A stretch of DNA of 64,000 nucleotides from Sporolactobacillus sp. CQH2019 (lineage in GTDB: Bacteria > Bacillota > Bacilli > Bacillales > Sporolactobacillaceae), in assembly GCF_028765345.1 (NCBI RefSeq), contig NZ_JARAJZ010000005.1:279641-343640 (forward strand), in the 5' to 3' direction. The notes beneath the pieces are model-generated. The model was not told where the DNA came from, did not search any database, and saw nothing but the letters and a program-made list of their open reading frames with translations. Positions 45,353 to 54,494 of this stretch are shown here, piece after piece (positions within the stretch are counted from its first letter, which is position 1; each line of letters opens with the position of its first letter). The position numbers and the translations under genes are program-made.

Positions 45353-46882
45353 TCAGGATCTGCCCGGCCGCCCGGCCGACAACAACCGGTCCCCGGGCAT
45401 AAAAATAATCAGAAGAAAAGCCAGAACGGCGGGAATCATCGCCCAAAGAAAAGTCGCGGTAATTGAAGAAGCAAGGATGTCTTTCAATGGATTCAGCACC
45501 TCTTTCGGAATGTGCGACCGTGTTTCCGGTGAAAGCAGCGCCCGCGGATTGCTTAACTGATTCAAAAATCCGCTGTGATCCGTTGTACCGAACATATTTT
45601 TAAGTTTTAAAGAAAGAATGTGGCTTTGAATCGTGCCGAATACGGTTATTCCGACTGTCATGCCGAACTCGCGCAGAAACGCCAGTGTCGAGCTGGCCGA
45701 TCCGTATTCCGACGGCTTAAATCCGTGAATCGCCGCCATTCCCAGAACAGAAAAAGAAGCGCCGACGCCATAACCGATAATCACCATATAGAAAAGAACA
45801 AATAAAAAAGAAGTGTCGGCCGCCATCGTTCCTGCGAGCAGCAATCCGATGATTAAAATTGTGCCGTGCAGCAGCATGATGGATCTGTAGCTCATCCGCT
45901 GCGCTATAATTCCGCCCGCAGCACTTGCTGCCGTGACGCCGACCATCATCGGCAGCAGCATCAGTCCCGCGTCTGTTGCCGTACCGCCGAAAACACCCTG
46001 AATGTAGATCGGCAGCATGACAATGGCCACCATAAAAGGTATACCATAAACAATACCGACAAGATTGCTGACCGCATACAATCTTTTATGAAACATTTTA
46101 AAAGAGATAATCGGTTCTTGTACCCTTGTTTCGACTGCCAGAAAAAGAATGAAAAAGACGGAAAAGGCAGCAAAAAGGCCTATAATGACCGGTGAAGCCC
46201 ATCCGTACGTGTTTCCGCCCAGCTCGATCGCAAACATCAGGCTGACAGTCGACAGGACCAACGTGGCGGCGCCCGCCCAGTCAATGGCCGCCCGCTCGTG
46301 CGTCCGCGACTCTTTATAAAAGAAAGCAATAAGAATCACCGCAAGGATGCCGAGCGGCACATTAATGTAGAAGATCCAGTGCCAGTTCAGATGGTCGGTA
46401 ATGAAAGCGCCGAGAAGCGGCCCTAAAACACTGGAAAGTCCGAAAACGGCACCGAACAGACCGCTCATCTTTCCCCGCTCTTCAAGCGGAATGATATCAA
46501 AAATAACCGCAAAGGCGATCGGCATCAGGGACCCTCCGCCGATTCCCTGCAGCGCCCGGTAGATACTGAGCTGAGTCATGGACGAAGCGGTCCCGCAAAG
46601 AATGGAACCGAACAGGAACATGCACAGTCCAAAGACAAAAAAGCGTTTTCTGCCGTACATGTCGGAAAGTTTGCCGAAAATCGGCATGCCGGCCATCTCG
46701 GTAACCAGATAAGCAGAAGTGACCCAGACAAACTGATTCAGCCCCCCAAGATCTGCAACAATGGTCCCCATCGCCGTCGAGACCACCGTCTGATCCATCG
46801 ATGAAATGAAGATGCCGAGCATGAGTCCCGCCAGGACGAACGAAAAGGTTTTCCGGGATTCCGAGGACTTCGGTTGTTTCAT
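45353..46882 (-). CDS. MFS multidrug exporter, DHA2 (14-helix) family
   Basis: 509 residues; ATG with GGGAGG 6 nt upstream. First helix region SSMDQTVVSTAMGTIVADLG and the motif A loop GKLSDMYGRKRFF; motif C is in the fifth helix (GLSSVLGPLLGAFI). Fourteen hydrophobic segments fit the DHA2/EmrB-QacA group of proton-coupled drug exporters. An HxlR-type regulator is encoded 284 nt upstream on the same strand and probably controls it. Substrate unknown. Confidence 0.92.
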   Translation of the reverse strand: MKQPKSSESRKTFSFVLAGLMLGIFISSMDQTVVSTAMGTIVADLGGLNQFVWVTSAYLVTEMAGMPIFGKLSDMYGRKRFFVFGLCMFLFGSILCGTASSMTQLSIYRALQGIGGGSLMPIAFAVIFDIIPLEERGKMSGLFGAVFGLSSVLGPLLGAFITDHLNWHWIFYINVPLGILAVILIAFFYKESRTHERAAIDWAGAATLVLSTVSLMFAIELGGNTYGWASPVIIGLFAAFSVFFILFLAVETRVQEPIISFKMFHKRLYAVSNLVGIVYGIPFMVAIVMLPIYIQGVFGGTATDAGLMLLPMMVGVTAASAAGGIIAQRMSYRSIMLLHGTILIIGLLLAGTMAADTSFLFVLFYMVIIGYGVGASFSVLGMAAIHGFKPSEYGSASSTLAFLREFGMTVGITVFGTIQSHILSLKLKNMFGTTDHSGFLNQLSNPRALLSPETRSHIPKEVLNPLKDILASSITATFLWAMIPAVLAFLLIIFMPGDRLLSAGRPGRS

Positions 46883-47166
46883 AATTCGCCTCCCTGCTTT
46901 CTCTACTGCCTGTCTTACTGATGAAGTTCCTTTTTTCGGCCATCACTCCTTCCGGGACAAAGGAGCCGGCAGACGCCGGACACGGGCAATGCCGGTCCGC
47001 GCTGTCACTTATTCACTGTACCATAACATGACGGCCGTGAACATTAAAAAACGCCGGTCCTTCCCAAATAACAGGATACAGACTGAAGACCGATTTCCCG
47101 GTTTCTATCGACATCCGCCATTCAAAGAGGTGGCTATTTTGTTCAAACCGTATTTCTCTTTATGTG

Positions 47167-47481
47167 TCAGTCAACCTTGATCCACGCCTCGGCCCATGTC
47201 TGAATAGCCTCAATAATCGGTGCCACAGCCTCCCCTTTTTCAGTAAGAGAATATTCCACGCGTATCGGCACCTCCGGGAAAACATCCCTCTCGACAATCC
47301 CTTCCTTCTCCAACTCTTTCAGCCTTTCGGAAAGAAGCCGTCCGCTGACAGGAATCGAATCCTGAATCTCGCAAAAGCGCTGTCTTCCTTTAAGAAGCTG
47401 AAAAAGGATCAGGCCTGTCCAGCGTTTACTTAATATAGACATTCCCTTTTCAAACTTAGGACATAATTCGGTCTGTTTCAT
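47167..47481 (-). CDS. HxlR-family transcriptional regulator
   Basis: 104 residues from the ATG at 47481; a GGGGG run lies about 9 nt upstream. Winged HTH with the HxlR hallmarks: Cys near the N-terminus (TELCPKFEKGMSILSKRWTG), FCEIQDSIPVSGRLLSERLK, and RVEYSLTEKGEAVAPIIEAI. Such regulators often sense electrophiles through that Cys and control neighbouring drug-efflux or detoxification genes, here the DHA2 exporter. Confidence 0.9.
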   Translation of the reverse strand: MKQTELCPKFEKGMSILSKRWTGLILFQLLKGRQRFCEIQDSIPVSGRLLSERLKELEKEGIVERDVFPEVPIRVEYSLTEKGEAVAPIIEAIQTWAEAWIKVD

Positions 47482-47661
47482 CGTACCTGCCCCCAAATAA
47501 TGAATTTGAACCTGTTCCCGGTTATATCAGGACTCGCCCTATTATCAGCAAATTTGTCTCAAGTAACCCGCTCTCCGTGTATAGTCTTGATCGGCCGGCG
47601 GATTTTATCATGAGCAATTGAATCGTTGGGACTTCGTTTCGAATAACCACAGAAATTAACA

Positions 47662-47916
47662 GTGTCCATAAAGGTCTCCGAGAATAATATTGAGAAATTT
47701 ATCACAAGCAATAAAAAAACGATGGAAAGAAAACTTTCAAAATCACAAGAATTGATTACTTCTTATACATCATTCCAATACCTTAAGAACATTATTATAC
47801 CAACTTGTGAATATTTATCAAATGAAAAATATCGCTTATTGATTATATTTCTAATAACTGACACATTTTACCCAACCGGGAAAGAGGCACATTCTAAAAT
47901 GATCCGACGCTCATAG
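47662..47916 (+). pseudogene. AT-rich open frame, possible remnant of a foreign gene
   Basis: 84 codons that are far richer in A+T than the surroundings, encoding a Lys/Ile/Ser-rich sequence (IEKFITSNKKTMERKLSKSQ and onward). The start would be GTG without a ribosome binding site. The last codons run into a sequence of ordinary composition, as if the AT-rich piece had been inserted or left behind. No family is recognised. It may simply be non-coding. Confidence 0.3.
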
Positions 47917-48084
47917 AGCCCCCAGATCGCTTGGCGGCCGGCCCTTCCGTTCCGCTCTCGCCGTTCTTTTATCGTCCCCGGCTCCATGAAGCCGCCATTC
48001 AACTGAAGCGATCTGACGATGCAGCAGAAAAAAAGCGGAACAGCCGCTATGGAAAATCGGTCCGGCGGCAGCACCGCTGTTTGA

Positions 48085-48540
48085 TTAATGGACACCCGCT
48101 CTTTCCGTTTTTACATGGCTGCGCCGAAGTTCCTCCTGACAGTCTTTGCAATAGCCGTAGATCTCAAATTTGTGTCCGGTCACTTTAAAATCGGGATCGA
48201 GTTTTGACAGATCCTGCATCGGGCACACCTCGATTGTCTTGGTCTTCCCGCAGCGCAGGCAAATGAGATGATGATGGTGGTGTTCGGTGCAGTGAAACTG
48301 GAACACCTTTTCCCCGTCGAGCTCGGTCTCCTCGAGAATCAGCAGCTTCTTGAACAGAGAAAGATTTCTGTAGATTGTATCAAAACTTATACCCGGATAG
48401 GCATCCTTTAATGCGGTCTGAATCTCTTTCGCAGATAAATAGCCGCCGCTCTCCTCAAAAAGTTCCAGTATATCTTCACGTTTGTCCGTATGCTTAAAGC
48501 CCTTGGCCCTGAGAAGAATCAACGCTTCATTTTTATTCAA
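48085..48540 (-). CDS. zur: Zinc-responsive Fur-family repressor
   Basis: 151 residues from the TTG at 48540 (LNKNEALILLRAKGFKHTDK), with GAGGCGG 7 nt upstream; further upstream codons are not conserved. Winged helix with FDTIYRNLSLFKKL as recognition region. His cluster HHHHH, structural CxxC pairs (CLRCGK and CKDC) and the C-terminal GHKFEIYGYC are nearly identical in pattern to Bacillus Zur. It represses zinc uptake when zinc is sufficient. A metal-efflux type ArsR gene lies 0.9 kb away. No Zur target is in the window. Confidence 0.92.
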   Translation of the reverse strand: MNKNEALILLRAKGFKHTDKREDILELFEESGGYLSAKEIQTALKDAYPGISFDTIYRNLSLFKKLLILEETELDGEKVFQFHCTEHHHHHLICLRCGKTKTIEVCPMQDLSKLDPDFKVTGHKFEIYGYCKDCQEELRRSHVKTERAGVH

Positions 48541-49051
48541 TCGATTTCCGCCTCTTTTATTCCGATCAGCAGGACATATTAATCTTATTCCTAGCATAAC
48601 AAGTTTTATCGGAAAGCAACAGAAAAACATGCTTATTATTTATAATATCAAATGTTTTCTAAATAACCAATGCTCTCTTTTTCAGCGACTATCGCCGGCA
48701 GCTGCTATAGTTTTCGCAGGCTTATTACAAAACCTGGCTTCGTCTGCACCGAAGTTCTGACGAACTCCCGCTGAAATGATTCAAAAGTCATGCAGCATGG
48801 TCACCCGACAAATGTCCCGCCTCATTGCCGTTAAAGAGCTCAACAGCGATTTCGTTGAAGGCTCTATATGAACGCTTTTGACGAAACAGCCGATTCGTTA
48901 AACTCATCTCTTATATAATCCATCATCCGCTCATCCGCTGAAATTTTCTATTTCTTAGATGTAAAAAAAGAGTCCTCATTCCAGAGAAACTCTCGTCCAT
49001 AAATGTTTCTTTTTCGCCGTTTTACCGGTCTCTGATTCTCTGCGGCCGCTT
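48541..49051. other. Intergenic region without a recognisable gene
   Basis: About 510 bases. The part next to 48540 is the zur upstream region (AT-rich, 48580-48665). A short hairpin-like run near 48968-49000 (AGAGTCCTCATTCCAGAGAAACTC, in part) could end the transcript of the small Cys protein. No gene was seen. Confidence 0.35.
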
Positions 49052-49297
49052 TTACCAAAAAAGAGCGATGGCCGCTATGGCAACGATTGACGCCAGAGCA
49101 ACCGGAAATCCCCAGCCCCAGCCCCAGACGAATAATCCGGGACCGTCGGCTCCTGCGCCGTCCATCGGCCGGATGTATGCATATTGCCCGTCAACTTTTG
49201 TCAGTACCCCTCGATGTACGGAACCATTATGGCAGCGGATCATGACAGGCTGATCAATCAGCTTGTGGCATTTTGAACAGATGTCGTCATATAACAA
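49052..49297 (-). CDS. Small protein with a Cys-containing Sm/KOW-like N-terminal domain and C-terminal membrane helix
   Basis: 81 residues from a TTG at 49297 with GAGGAAAAA upstream. The N-terminal half reads C-x2-CHKLIDQPVMIRCHNGSVHRG and then VDGQYAYIRPMD; this matches the small protein at 54495-54848 residue by residue in pattern (PV-x-I-x-C-x-(D/N)G-x-(V)H-x-G, then VD...Y-(I/L)-(R/K)-P-(M/F)D). The C-terminal part is Gly/Trp-rich followed by a hydrophobic helix FPVALASIVAIAAIALFW. I recognise no named family. The design suggests a small beta-barrel fold tethered to the membrane or to the spore surface. Confidence 0.6.
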   Translation of the reverse strand: MLYDDICSKCHKLIDQPVMIRCHNGSVHRGVLTKVDGQYAYIRPMDGAGADGPGLFVWGWGWGFPVALASIVAIAAIALFW

Positions 49298-49390
49298 GCT
49301 TTTTCCTCCTCGCACGCTGGATAGTTTCCATAATATGCGTCAGAAAGAACAGCGAAGCGGCGCTTGTCACCGTATGGAAAAAGGAAAAAG

Positions 49391-49717
49391 TCAGCCGATC
49401 CTGCCGGCGTACCCGTGGCGGGCGTGATCGATCGTCTGCGCCAGCAGGTTCATGACGTGTTCGTCTTCTTCAGAATAGTAAATCGTTTTGCCGCTGCGGC
49501 GCGACTTGACAAGCCGCAGATTTTTCAAAAAACGCAGCTGATGCGATACTGCGGACTGCTGCAGATCAAGGCTGCCTGCAATCTCGCTTACCGAGCATTC
49601 CTGCTGCGATAAAAGATACAGGATCCGAATCCGCGTCGGATCCGACACAGCTTTAAAAATCCTTGAGACCGTAAACAACGTGTCTTCATCCAGTTCCGCT
49701 TTTTTTCTTTCGGTCAC
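49391..49717 (-). CDS. ArsR-family metal sensor, CzrA type
   Basis: 108 residues from the GTG at 49717, which has AAAGG about 9 nt upstream; an earlier GTG (49726) overlaps that site. Winged HTH with [30 protein letters not shown] and [13 protein letters not shown]. In the last helix [18 protein letters not shown] supplies Asp, His, His and His at the spacing of the zinc/cobalt alpha-5 site of CzrA. It should de-repress a zinc or cobalt efflux gene; none is adjacent, so its target is elsewhere or it regulates only itself. Confidence 0.88.
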   Translation of the reverse strand: MTERKKAELDEDTLFTVSRIFKAVSDPTRIRILYLLSQQECSVSEIAGSLDLQQSAVSHQLRFLKNLRLVKSRRSGKTIYYSEEDEHVMNLLAQTIDHARHGYAGRIG

Positions 49718-49758
49718 TTGACTCACCCTTTAAATGCCGTCGTTTCTCAGTCCCCTTA

Positions 49759-49788
49759 AAATTAGCAGAAAATGAATTAAATTGTCAA
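49759..49788 (-). promoter_or_regulatory. Promoter of the CzrA-type regulator gene
   Basis: Minus strand TTGACA (complement of 49783-49788), an 18-nt spacer and TAATTT (complement of 49759-49764). The -35 overlaps the stop codon of the upstream ABC-F gene. Confidence 0.55.
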
Positions 49789-51347
49789 CGGGCAGCGGCT
49801 GCCCCTGCATGCGCCGACCAGTCTTCAATATCCCACGTTCTCGTCACCCAGCTTTTATAAAAGCTGCGCTCGTGGCTGACAACGACGAGAGTCCCGTCAT
49901 ATTTCTCAAGCGCATCGCTCAGTGCTTCCTTTGCGTCCGCATCGAGATGATTGGTCGGTTCGTCAAGAATCAGCACATTGTTCTTCTGCAGCATCAGCCG
50001 GGCAATCCTTACTTTCGTTTCCTCACCGCCGCTTAACGTATTCATCGGCTGGCGCATATGTTCCGCAAATACCCCGCACTGGGCCAGGTGCTGACGCAGC
50101 ACTTTTTCGGACAGCTGCGGGAACTGTTCCATCAGCCACTGAAGCGGATCCAGAGCGGCCGGGGAAGATAACTGGGCAAGATAGCCGGGGGCGACCCGGT
50201 CGCCAATCGTGATTTTTCCGGACAGCGGCGCCATTTCACCAAGCAGTGTTTTTAAAAAAGTCGTTTTGCCGATCCCATTGCGGCCGATAACCGCTACCTT
50301 TTCTCCCCGGGTGATTTTCAGGCTGATCGGAGGCAGAATCGGCCGGCCGTAGCCAATACCGACTTTTTCCGCCGAAAAAATCAGCCGCACCGGCGACACG
50401 TCGCTCTTGAAGTGAAACCTTGGTTTCCGAACGGAAGCCGGAGGGGTCATCCGTTCCATTTTACTGAGTTTTTTCTCACGGCTTTTTGCCTGTTTGGCGG
50501 TAGCGGCACGCACTTTGTTTTTCTGAATATAAGTTTCCAGTTTCCTGATTTCTCTCTGCTGCCGGCGAAAGGCAATCTCGTGCTGCTCGATACGCGCCTC
50601 ATGCTGCTTAAGAAACGATTGATAGCCGCCCACGTAGCGGGCCAGTTCGTGATTCTCAAGATGATAGACGAAATCGGAGATCAGATCCAGAAACGCCGCG
50701 TCATGAGACACGACAATAAAAGCATGCGGATAGTTTCTCAAGTAATCGGTCAGCCAGCGGATATGCGGCACGTCTAGATAGTTTGTCGGTTCATCGAGCA
50801 GCAGCATTTCAGGGGCTTCAAGCAGAAGCCTGGCGAGGCACAGCTTTGTCAGCTGGCCTCCGCTCATCCGGTCGATGTTCGTGTCGAGACCGATTGCCGT
50901 CAGTCCGAGACCGTCCGCCATTTCATGAATCCGCGCATCGATCGAGTAGAAGTCATGTGCCGTCAGCCAATCCTGAAGCCGGCCGTATTCCTCGATGACT
51001 CCGTCGCAAATATCGGGACTCTGCATCTTTTTTGTCAGTTCGTTCATTTTCTTCTCCGCATCCAGCAGCTCCTGAAAAGCGCTCTGCAGAAATGTAAAAA
51101 TGGTTTTATTTTTATCAAAATGCAGGTGCTGCTCGATGACTCCGACGTGCAGATCTTTTCTCCTCTCAATGGTCCCGCTGTCAGGTAAAAGCTTGCCGGT
51201 AAGCAGCTTTAAAAAGGTCGATTTCCCGGCTCCGTTTTTCCCGACAAGCGCGATATGTTCGCCCTCCATCAATCGAAAGTTTATTTGCTTATAGATCAGC
51301 TTGTCTCCGTATGAAAAAGACAAGTCTTTCGCTTCAATCAATAACAA
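49785..51347 (-). CDS. ABC-F family ATPase (YfmM-like)
   Basis: 520 residues with two ABC domains and no membrane part. Domain 1: Walker A GKNGAGKSTF, signature MSGGQLTKLCLARLL, Walker B MLLLDEPTNYLD. The charged P-site/linker region follows at about 240-310 (KAxSREKKLSKMER). Domain 2: Walker A GRNGIGKTTF, signature LSGGEETKVRIARLM, Walker B LILDEPTNHLD. ABC-F proteins act on the ribosome as translation factors or give resistance to ribosome-targeting antibiotics. Length and order fit Bacillus YfmM rather than the Vga/Msr resistance forms, but resistance is not excluded. Confidence 0.88.
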   Translation of the reverse strand: MLLIEAKDLSFSYGDKLIYKQINFRLMEGEHIALVGKNGAGKSTFLKLLTGKLLPDSGTIERRKDLHVGVIEQHLHFDKNKTIFTFLQSAFQELLDAEKKMNELTKKMQSPDICDGVIEEYGRLQDWLTAHDFYSIDARIHEMADGLGLTAIGLDTNIDRMSGGQLTKLCLARLLLEAPEMLLLDEPTNYLDVPHIRWLTDYLRNYPHAFIVVSHDAAFLDLISDFVYHLENHELARYVGGYQSFLKQHEARIEQHEIAFRRQQREIRKLETYIQKNKVRAATAKQAKSREKKLSKMERMTPPASVRKPRFHFKSDVSPVRLIFSAEKVGIGYGRPILPPISLKITRGEKVAVIGRNGIGKTTFLKTLLGEMAPLSGKITIGDRVAPGYLAQLSSPAALDPLQWLMEQFPQLSEKVLRQHLAQCGVFAEHMRQPMNTLSGGEETKVRIARLMLQKNNVLILDEPTNHLDADAKEALSDALEKYDGTLVVVSHERSFYKSWVTRTWDIEDWSAHAGAAAAR

Positions 51348-52135
51348 TTTTCTGTTCCCCTTTCATTCCGGCCTCCGCGCCGATAAAACAGAAAGGTCCC
51401 TCTGAAATCCACAGTAAAAGAGGGCAGAGTTAAAGCGCTCCGTCCCCCTTCCTGTTCGCGGACAATCCGCAAACGAAGCAGGACCCCTTATCCGTTACCG
51501 CACCCGGCCGGCCGCAAAATGCACCGATTAAGAAGGCAGACTTCACCTGTCTCAGGCCAGTTTGAGTGCAAGAATAGCGGATACATACATGGGGTTTCCA
51601 CTTCCTTTTCAATGGATAAAAGATAAGTTCAGTGTACGCTATAAGTGACAGGGAATCAAATGGCGCAGCTTCGAAACGTCGGAATAAGTCCTGTCGGCTG
51701 CAGCAGCCCAGTCATACGGAGGAAAAAAATCGATGATTGGATTAAATCTTTTAAAAAGGGCACAAGCACCTGTTCCATAGCAGCAAATGGCGGGGTGACT
51801 GATCCCATGCTGACAACGTTGGAAGAAAGTCCGTACTGACCGGATCCGCGGTCTGCCGACAAACGTTGGAAATAAGCAACGGCCGGACATCACAGCGATG
51901 AACCAAGGGCAGTGAATGAGAAACTTAAATGGGAAAGTGACCCGCATTTCATCACCCTGTATTTTAGACGATCGAACATTATTTTTTTCTCTTCTGATGA
52001 ACGCACGACCATGATAATCCGGGCACGGGACACGTTTATCCGCTGACCATCTGCAAGCGTATGGTCTCCGAAGGATTCAATCATGAAACGGCAATATTTA
52101 TCACAAATTTATTATTTTGTCAATATACGTAACCG
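51348..52135. other. Long intergenic region without a confident gene
   Basis: About 790 bases between the ABC-F and adh genes. Minus-strand frames at 51639-51947 and 51890-52084 look non-genic. The latter contains DGQRINVSRARI, faintly like the end of a LytTR DNA-binding domain, but it has no ribosome binding site. The stretch may be decayed coding DNA. From 52090 on it is AT-rich and leads into the adh promoter. Confidence 0.35.
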
Positions 52136-52164
52136 TTTTCATTATGAATAATTAGTGATATAAT
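52136..52164 (+). promoter_or_regulatory. adh promoter
   Basis: TTTTCA (52136-52141), a 17-nt spacer and a perfect TATAAT (52159-52164). Transcription would start near 52171. Confidence 0.6.
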
Positions 52165-52173
52165 GCCTTTTGA

Positions 52174-52189
52174 TGTGACAAACATCACA
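52174..52189 (+). promoter_or_regulatory. TGTGA-N6-TCACA operator at the adh transcription start
   Basis: TGTGA-CAAACA-TCACA is a perfect 5-bp inverted repeat with 6-bp spacing, the form bound by Crp/Fnr proteins and close to the Rex box. It lies at about +3 to +18, where a bound protein would block transcription, so a repressor such as Rex is more likely here. Confidence 0.6.
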
Positions 52190-52232
52190 GTTCATAAATA
52201 CAAATTTCACATCTATGAGGAGATGCTCAGTA

Positions 52233-53330
52233 ATGAAGGCAGCTGTGCTTGAAGATTTTAAAAAGCCGCTGACGATCGAAACCGTTCACGATCCGGATTT
52301 ATCGCCGGATGGCGTCATCATTGAAATTAAAGCATGCGGTGTATGCAGAAGCGACTGGCACGGATGGATGGGACAATGGCAAGGCTTTTTAGCTCCATTG
52401 CCGCATATTCTGGGTCACGAAACGAGTGGAGAAGTTGTCGCAGCAGGTAAAAACGTAAGAAACTTTAAAAAAGGAGACCGGGTCATTGTGCCTTTCACCC
52501 AGGGCGACGGAACGTGTCCCCATTGCCTTGCCGGCCACTCGAATGTCTGTGATCATCAGGTTATGCCCGGTTTCACATATAACGGCGGGTTTGCTCAGTT
52601 TATGCAGATTCCGAAAGCCGATCATAATCTGAAACGCCTGCCCGACGGCGTCCATTATCTCGATGCCAGCGCGATGGGCTGTCGGTTCATGACTGCTTTT
52701 CATGGAGTCACAAGTGTCGGCAAAATCAGGCCCGGTGAATGGGTTGCCGTATACGGTGCCGGCGGCGTCGGCTTATCGGCTACTCAGATCGCCACTGCAA
52801 TTGGAGCAAATGTCATTGCCGTCGACATCTCAGATGATAAACTGGATTTTGCCAAAAAGGTAGGTGCGGTTGCTACAGTGAACAGCAAGAAAGAGAATGC
52901 ACCTGAAGCCATCCGCGAGATCACCAGGGGCGGAGCGAACGTATCAATTGATGCGCTCGGCATTCAGGAAACGATGCTTAACTCGGTCCTCAGCCTTAAT
53001 AAACGCGGCAGACATGTTCAGATCGGCATGACATCATTCGGAAAAGAAGGCATGCTGAAGCTGCCAATCAACGATATCGTCGATAAGGAGATCCGTTTCA
53101 GCGGTTCATTCGGCATGCCGATTTCAGAATATGCGGGGATGCTGCAGATGGTCGAAAAGAAACGTCTTCAGCCTGGAAAACTGGTGACCAAAACCATCTC
53201 ACTGGAAAGCATAGATGATGCGTTCCACGACATGACAACATTCTCAGGAAAGGGTGTCACGGTCATTACTGATTTCGAAGAAAAAAGGCCGCCGAGAAAC
53301 TACAATTATTTTGAAAAACAGGCTGTTTAA
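52233..53330 (+). CDS. Zinc-dependent alcohol dehydrogenase
   Basis: 365 residues from the ATG at 52233; GAGGAG lies about 10 nt upstream. Medium-chain dehydrogenase with catalytic zinc ligands Cys38 (CGVCRSDWHGW) and GHE (His62/Glu63). The structural zinc lobe keeps Cys95, Cys98 and Cys106, but the first ligand position is Asp92 instead of Cys. The NAD-binding motif is GAGGVGLSATQIA, and VAVDIS-type Asp after strand 2 favours NAD. Likely reduces aldehydes or oxidises alcohols to balance NADH; the exact substrate is unknown. A Rex/Fnr-type operator at the transcription start fits redox control. A strong terminator follows. Confidence 0.88.
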   Translation: MKAAVLEDFKKPLTIETVHDPDLSPDGVIIEIKACGVCRSDWHGWMGQWQGFLAPLPHILGHETSGEVVAAGKNVRNFKKGDRVIVPFTQGDGTCPHCLAGHSNVCDHQVMPGFTYNGGFAQFMQIPKADHNLKRLPDGVHYLDASAMGCRFMTAFHGVTSVGKIRPGEWVAVYGAGGVGLSATQIATAIGANVIAVDISDDKLDFAKKVGAVATVNSKKENAPEAIREITRGGANVSIDALGIQETMLNSVLSLNKRGRHVQIGMTSFGKEGMLKLPINDIVDKEIRFSGSFGMPISEYAGMLQMVEKKRLQPGKLVTKTISLESIDDAFHDMTTFSGKGVTVITDFEEKRPPRNYNYFEKQAV

Positions 53331-53395
53331 TCGGCAGCCATGACACAAAGCAAAAAAAAGACAAAGAATGGGTCCAGCTCTTTAACATCCGGTTT

Positions 53396-53430
53396 CCGGG
53401 AAAAGTGTCTTGCTTTTCCCGGATCTTTTT
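53396..53430 (+). terminator. adh terminator
   Basis: CCGGGAAAAG and CTTTTCCCGG form a perfect 10-bp stem around TGTCTTG, then ATCTTTTT. It lies 65 nt after the adh stop codon. Confidence 0.92.
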
Positions 53431-53515
53431 CGGCTTTTTTTATGAAATATCCGGATAACGATTGAAAATCAGAATTTCACCAGGCATAAAGCAATCGGTC
53501 TAACTTCGCCTGCTG

Positions 53516-53538
53516 AAACCGGCTCGAATGCCGGTTTT
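53516..53538. terminator. Second hairpin between adh and the GNAT gene
   Basis: AAACCGGC-TCGAAT-GCCGGTTT followed by TGCC on plus and CAGC on minus. It lies about 100 nt after the GNAT stop codon on the minus strand. It could end the GNAT transcript or stop read-through from adh. No gene is seen in 53331-53638. Confidence 0.55.
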
Positions 53539-53638
53539 GCCTTCCATTTTGGCACAAAGTGCCTGCCTCTGTATCTAGGGCGGGCTCTCTCCCCTCCAGA
53601 AATGAATGAAATCAGTCTGATGGACCGGCCGCCCTTTA

Positions 53639-54157
53639 TTAAAGAAGACGGCGATAATCAAGCACAAGCTCATGTTCGATCCGAATGCCGTCCGGGCTGT
53701 AAACGGGTATGGACGGTTTTAGTTTTCGTGCATCATTTACTGCGCCGACACAGAGCTGTGCCAGCGAAAAGCCCCTCTTCTGATAAAATTCAAGAGCCCT
53801 GATATTATCATTGGTTGTTGTCAGATGCAGCCGCTGCAATTTTCTTTTTACAGCCAGGTGAATGACCGCGGTCAGCAGTTTCGAACCGACTCCGCGGTTT
53901 TCTGCGAAGCTGTCCAACGAGATGATTTCCATCGCTCCGTCGGTAATTGTAAACGTGACAAAACCGAGTACCCTCATTGTGTCAAAAGCAAGATATCCGG
54001 GCAGTTCGGTCATGTTATACTTTTCCCCATGCACGACCATTGCTGTTTCGCCCCAATGCTGCAGCGCCAGCATCCTAATCTGCTGCTGATCTTCCTTAAT
54101 GATCGGCCGTACAGAAAATTCCGTCCGTTTGTCCTGAAGCTGCTTTCCCTTCTCCAT
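53639..54157 (-). CDS. GNAT-family N-acetyltransferase
   Basis: 172 residues from the ATG at 54157 behind GAGGGGG; seven extra codons upstream are open. The acetyl-CoA motif is EN-RGVGSKLLTAVI (motif A) after the strand MEIISLDSF, and motif B contains RALEFYQKRGF. No acceptor can be inferred. It stands alone between adh and the small Gly/Tyr-rich protein. Confidence 0.85.
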   Translation of the reverse strand: MEKGKQLQDKRTEFSVRPIIKEDQQQIRMLALQHWGETAMVVHGEKYNMTELPGYLAFDTMRVLGFVTFTITDGAMEIISLDSFAENRGVGSKLLTAVIHLAVKRKLQRLHLTTTNDNIRALEFYQKRGFSLAQLCVGAVNDARKLKPSIPVYSPDGIRIEHELVLDYRRLL

Positions 54158-54494
54158 TTTGAACGTCCCCCTCAACAATCCTTTTGGCAGATCGTTTCAT
54201 AGATAGCATAACACACAGTTTTCCTTCCGATTTCAGTTTAAACCTATAGGGGCGGCAGCTTTGAATCATTGAGTATTAATTCTTGAATCTGTCGGCCGAA
54301 TATCCGGACAATCCATTCGGAAACAAAAAGGAGCCGGACGTGTCTCGATTTTAAATCCGCTGATACCTACGGACAGACGCCCGCTCTTTCTCCCTTTCCC
54401 GACATAGATTAAGAATAGGCCAACATGGAATTCTGTTTAAACAGCCGGAACCCAATGAAGTTGCAAAATTCCGGCATCAGGGAGGTAAATGTTC
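54158..54494. other. Intergenic region between divergent genes
   Basis: About 335 bases upstream of both the GNAT gene and the small Gly/Tyr-rich protein. No clear sigma-A promoter was identified on either strand, and no gene is seen. A good ribosome binding site (GGGAGG) occurs at its right end. Confidence 0.35.

Noticed and set aside
51890-52084. 64-codon frame on minus with a LytTR-like tail (DGQRINVSRARI)
   Set aside because: Too short for a DNA-binding domain and without a ribosome binding site; kept only as a note on the intergenic region.
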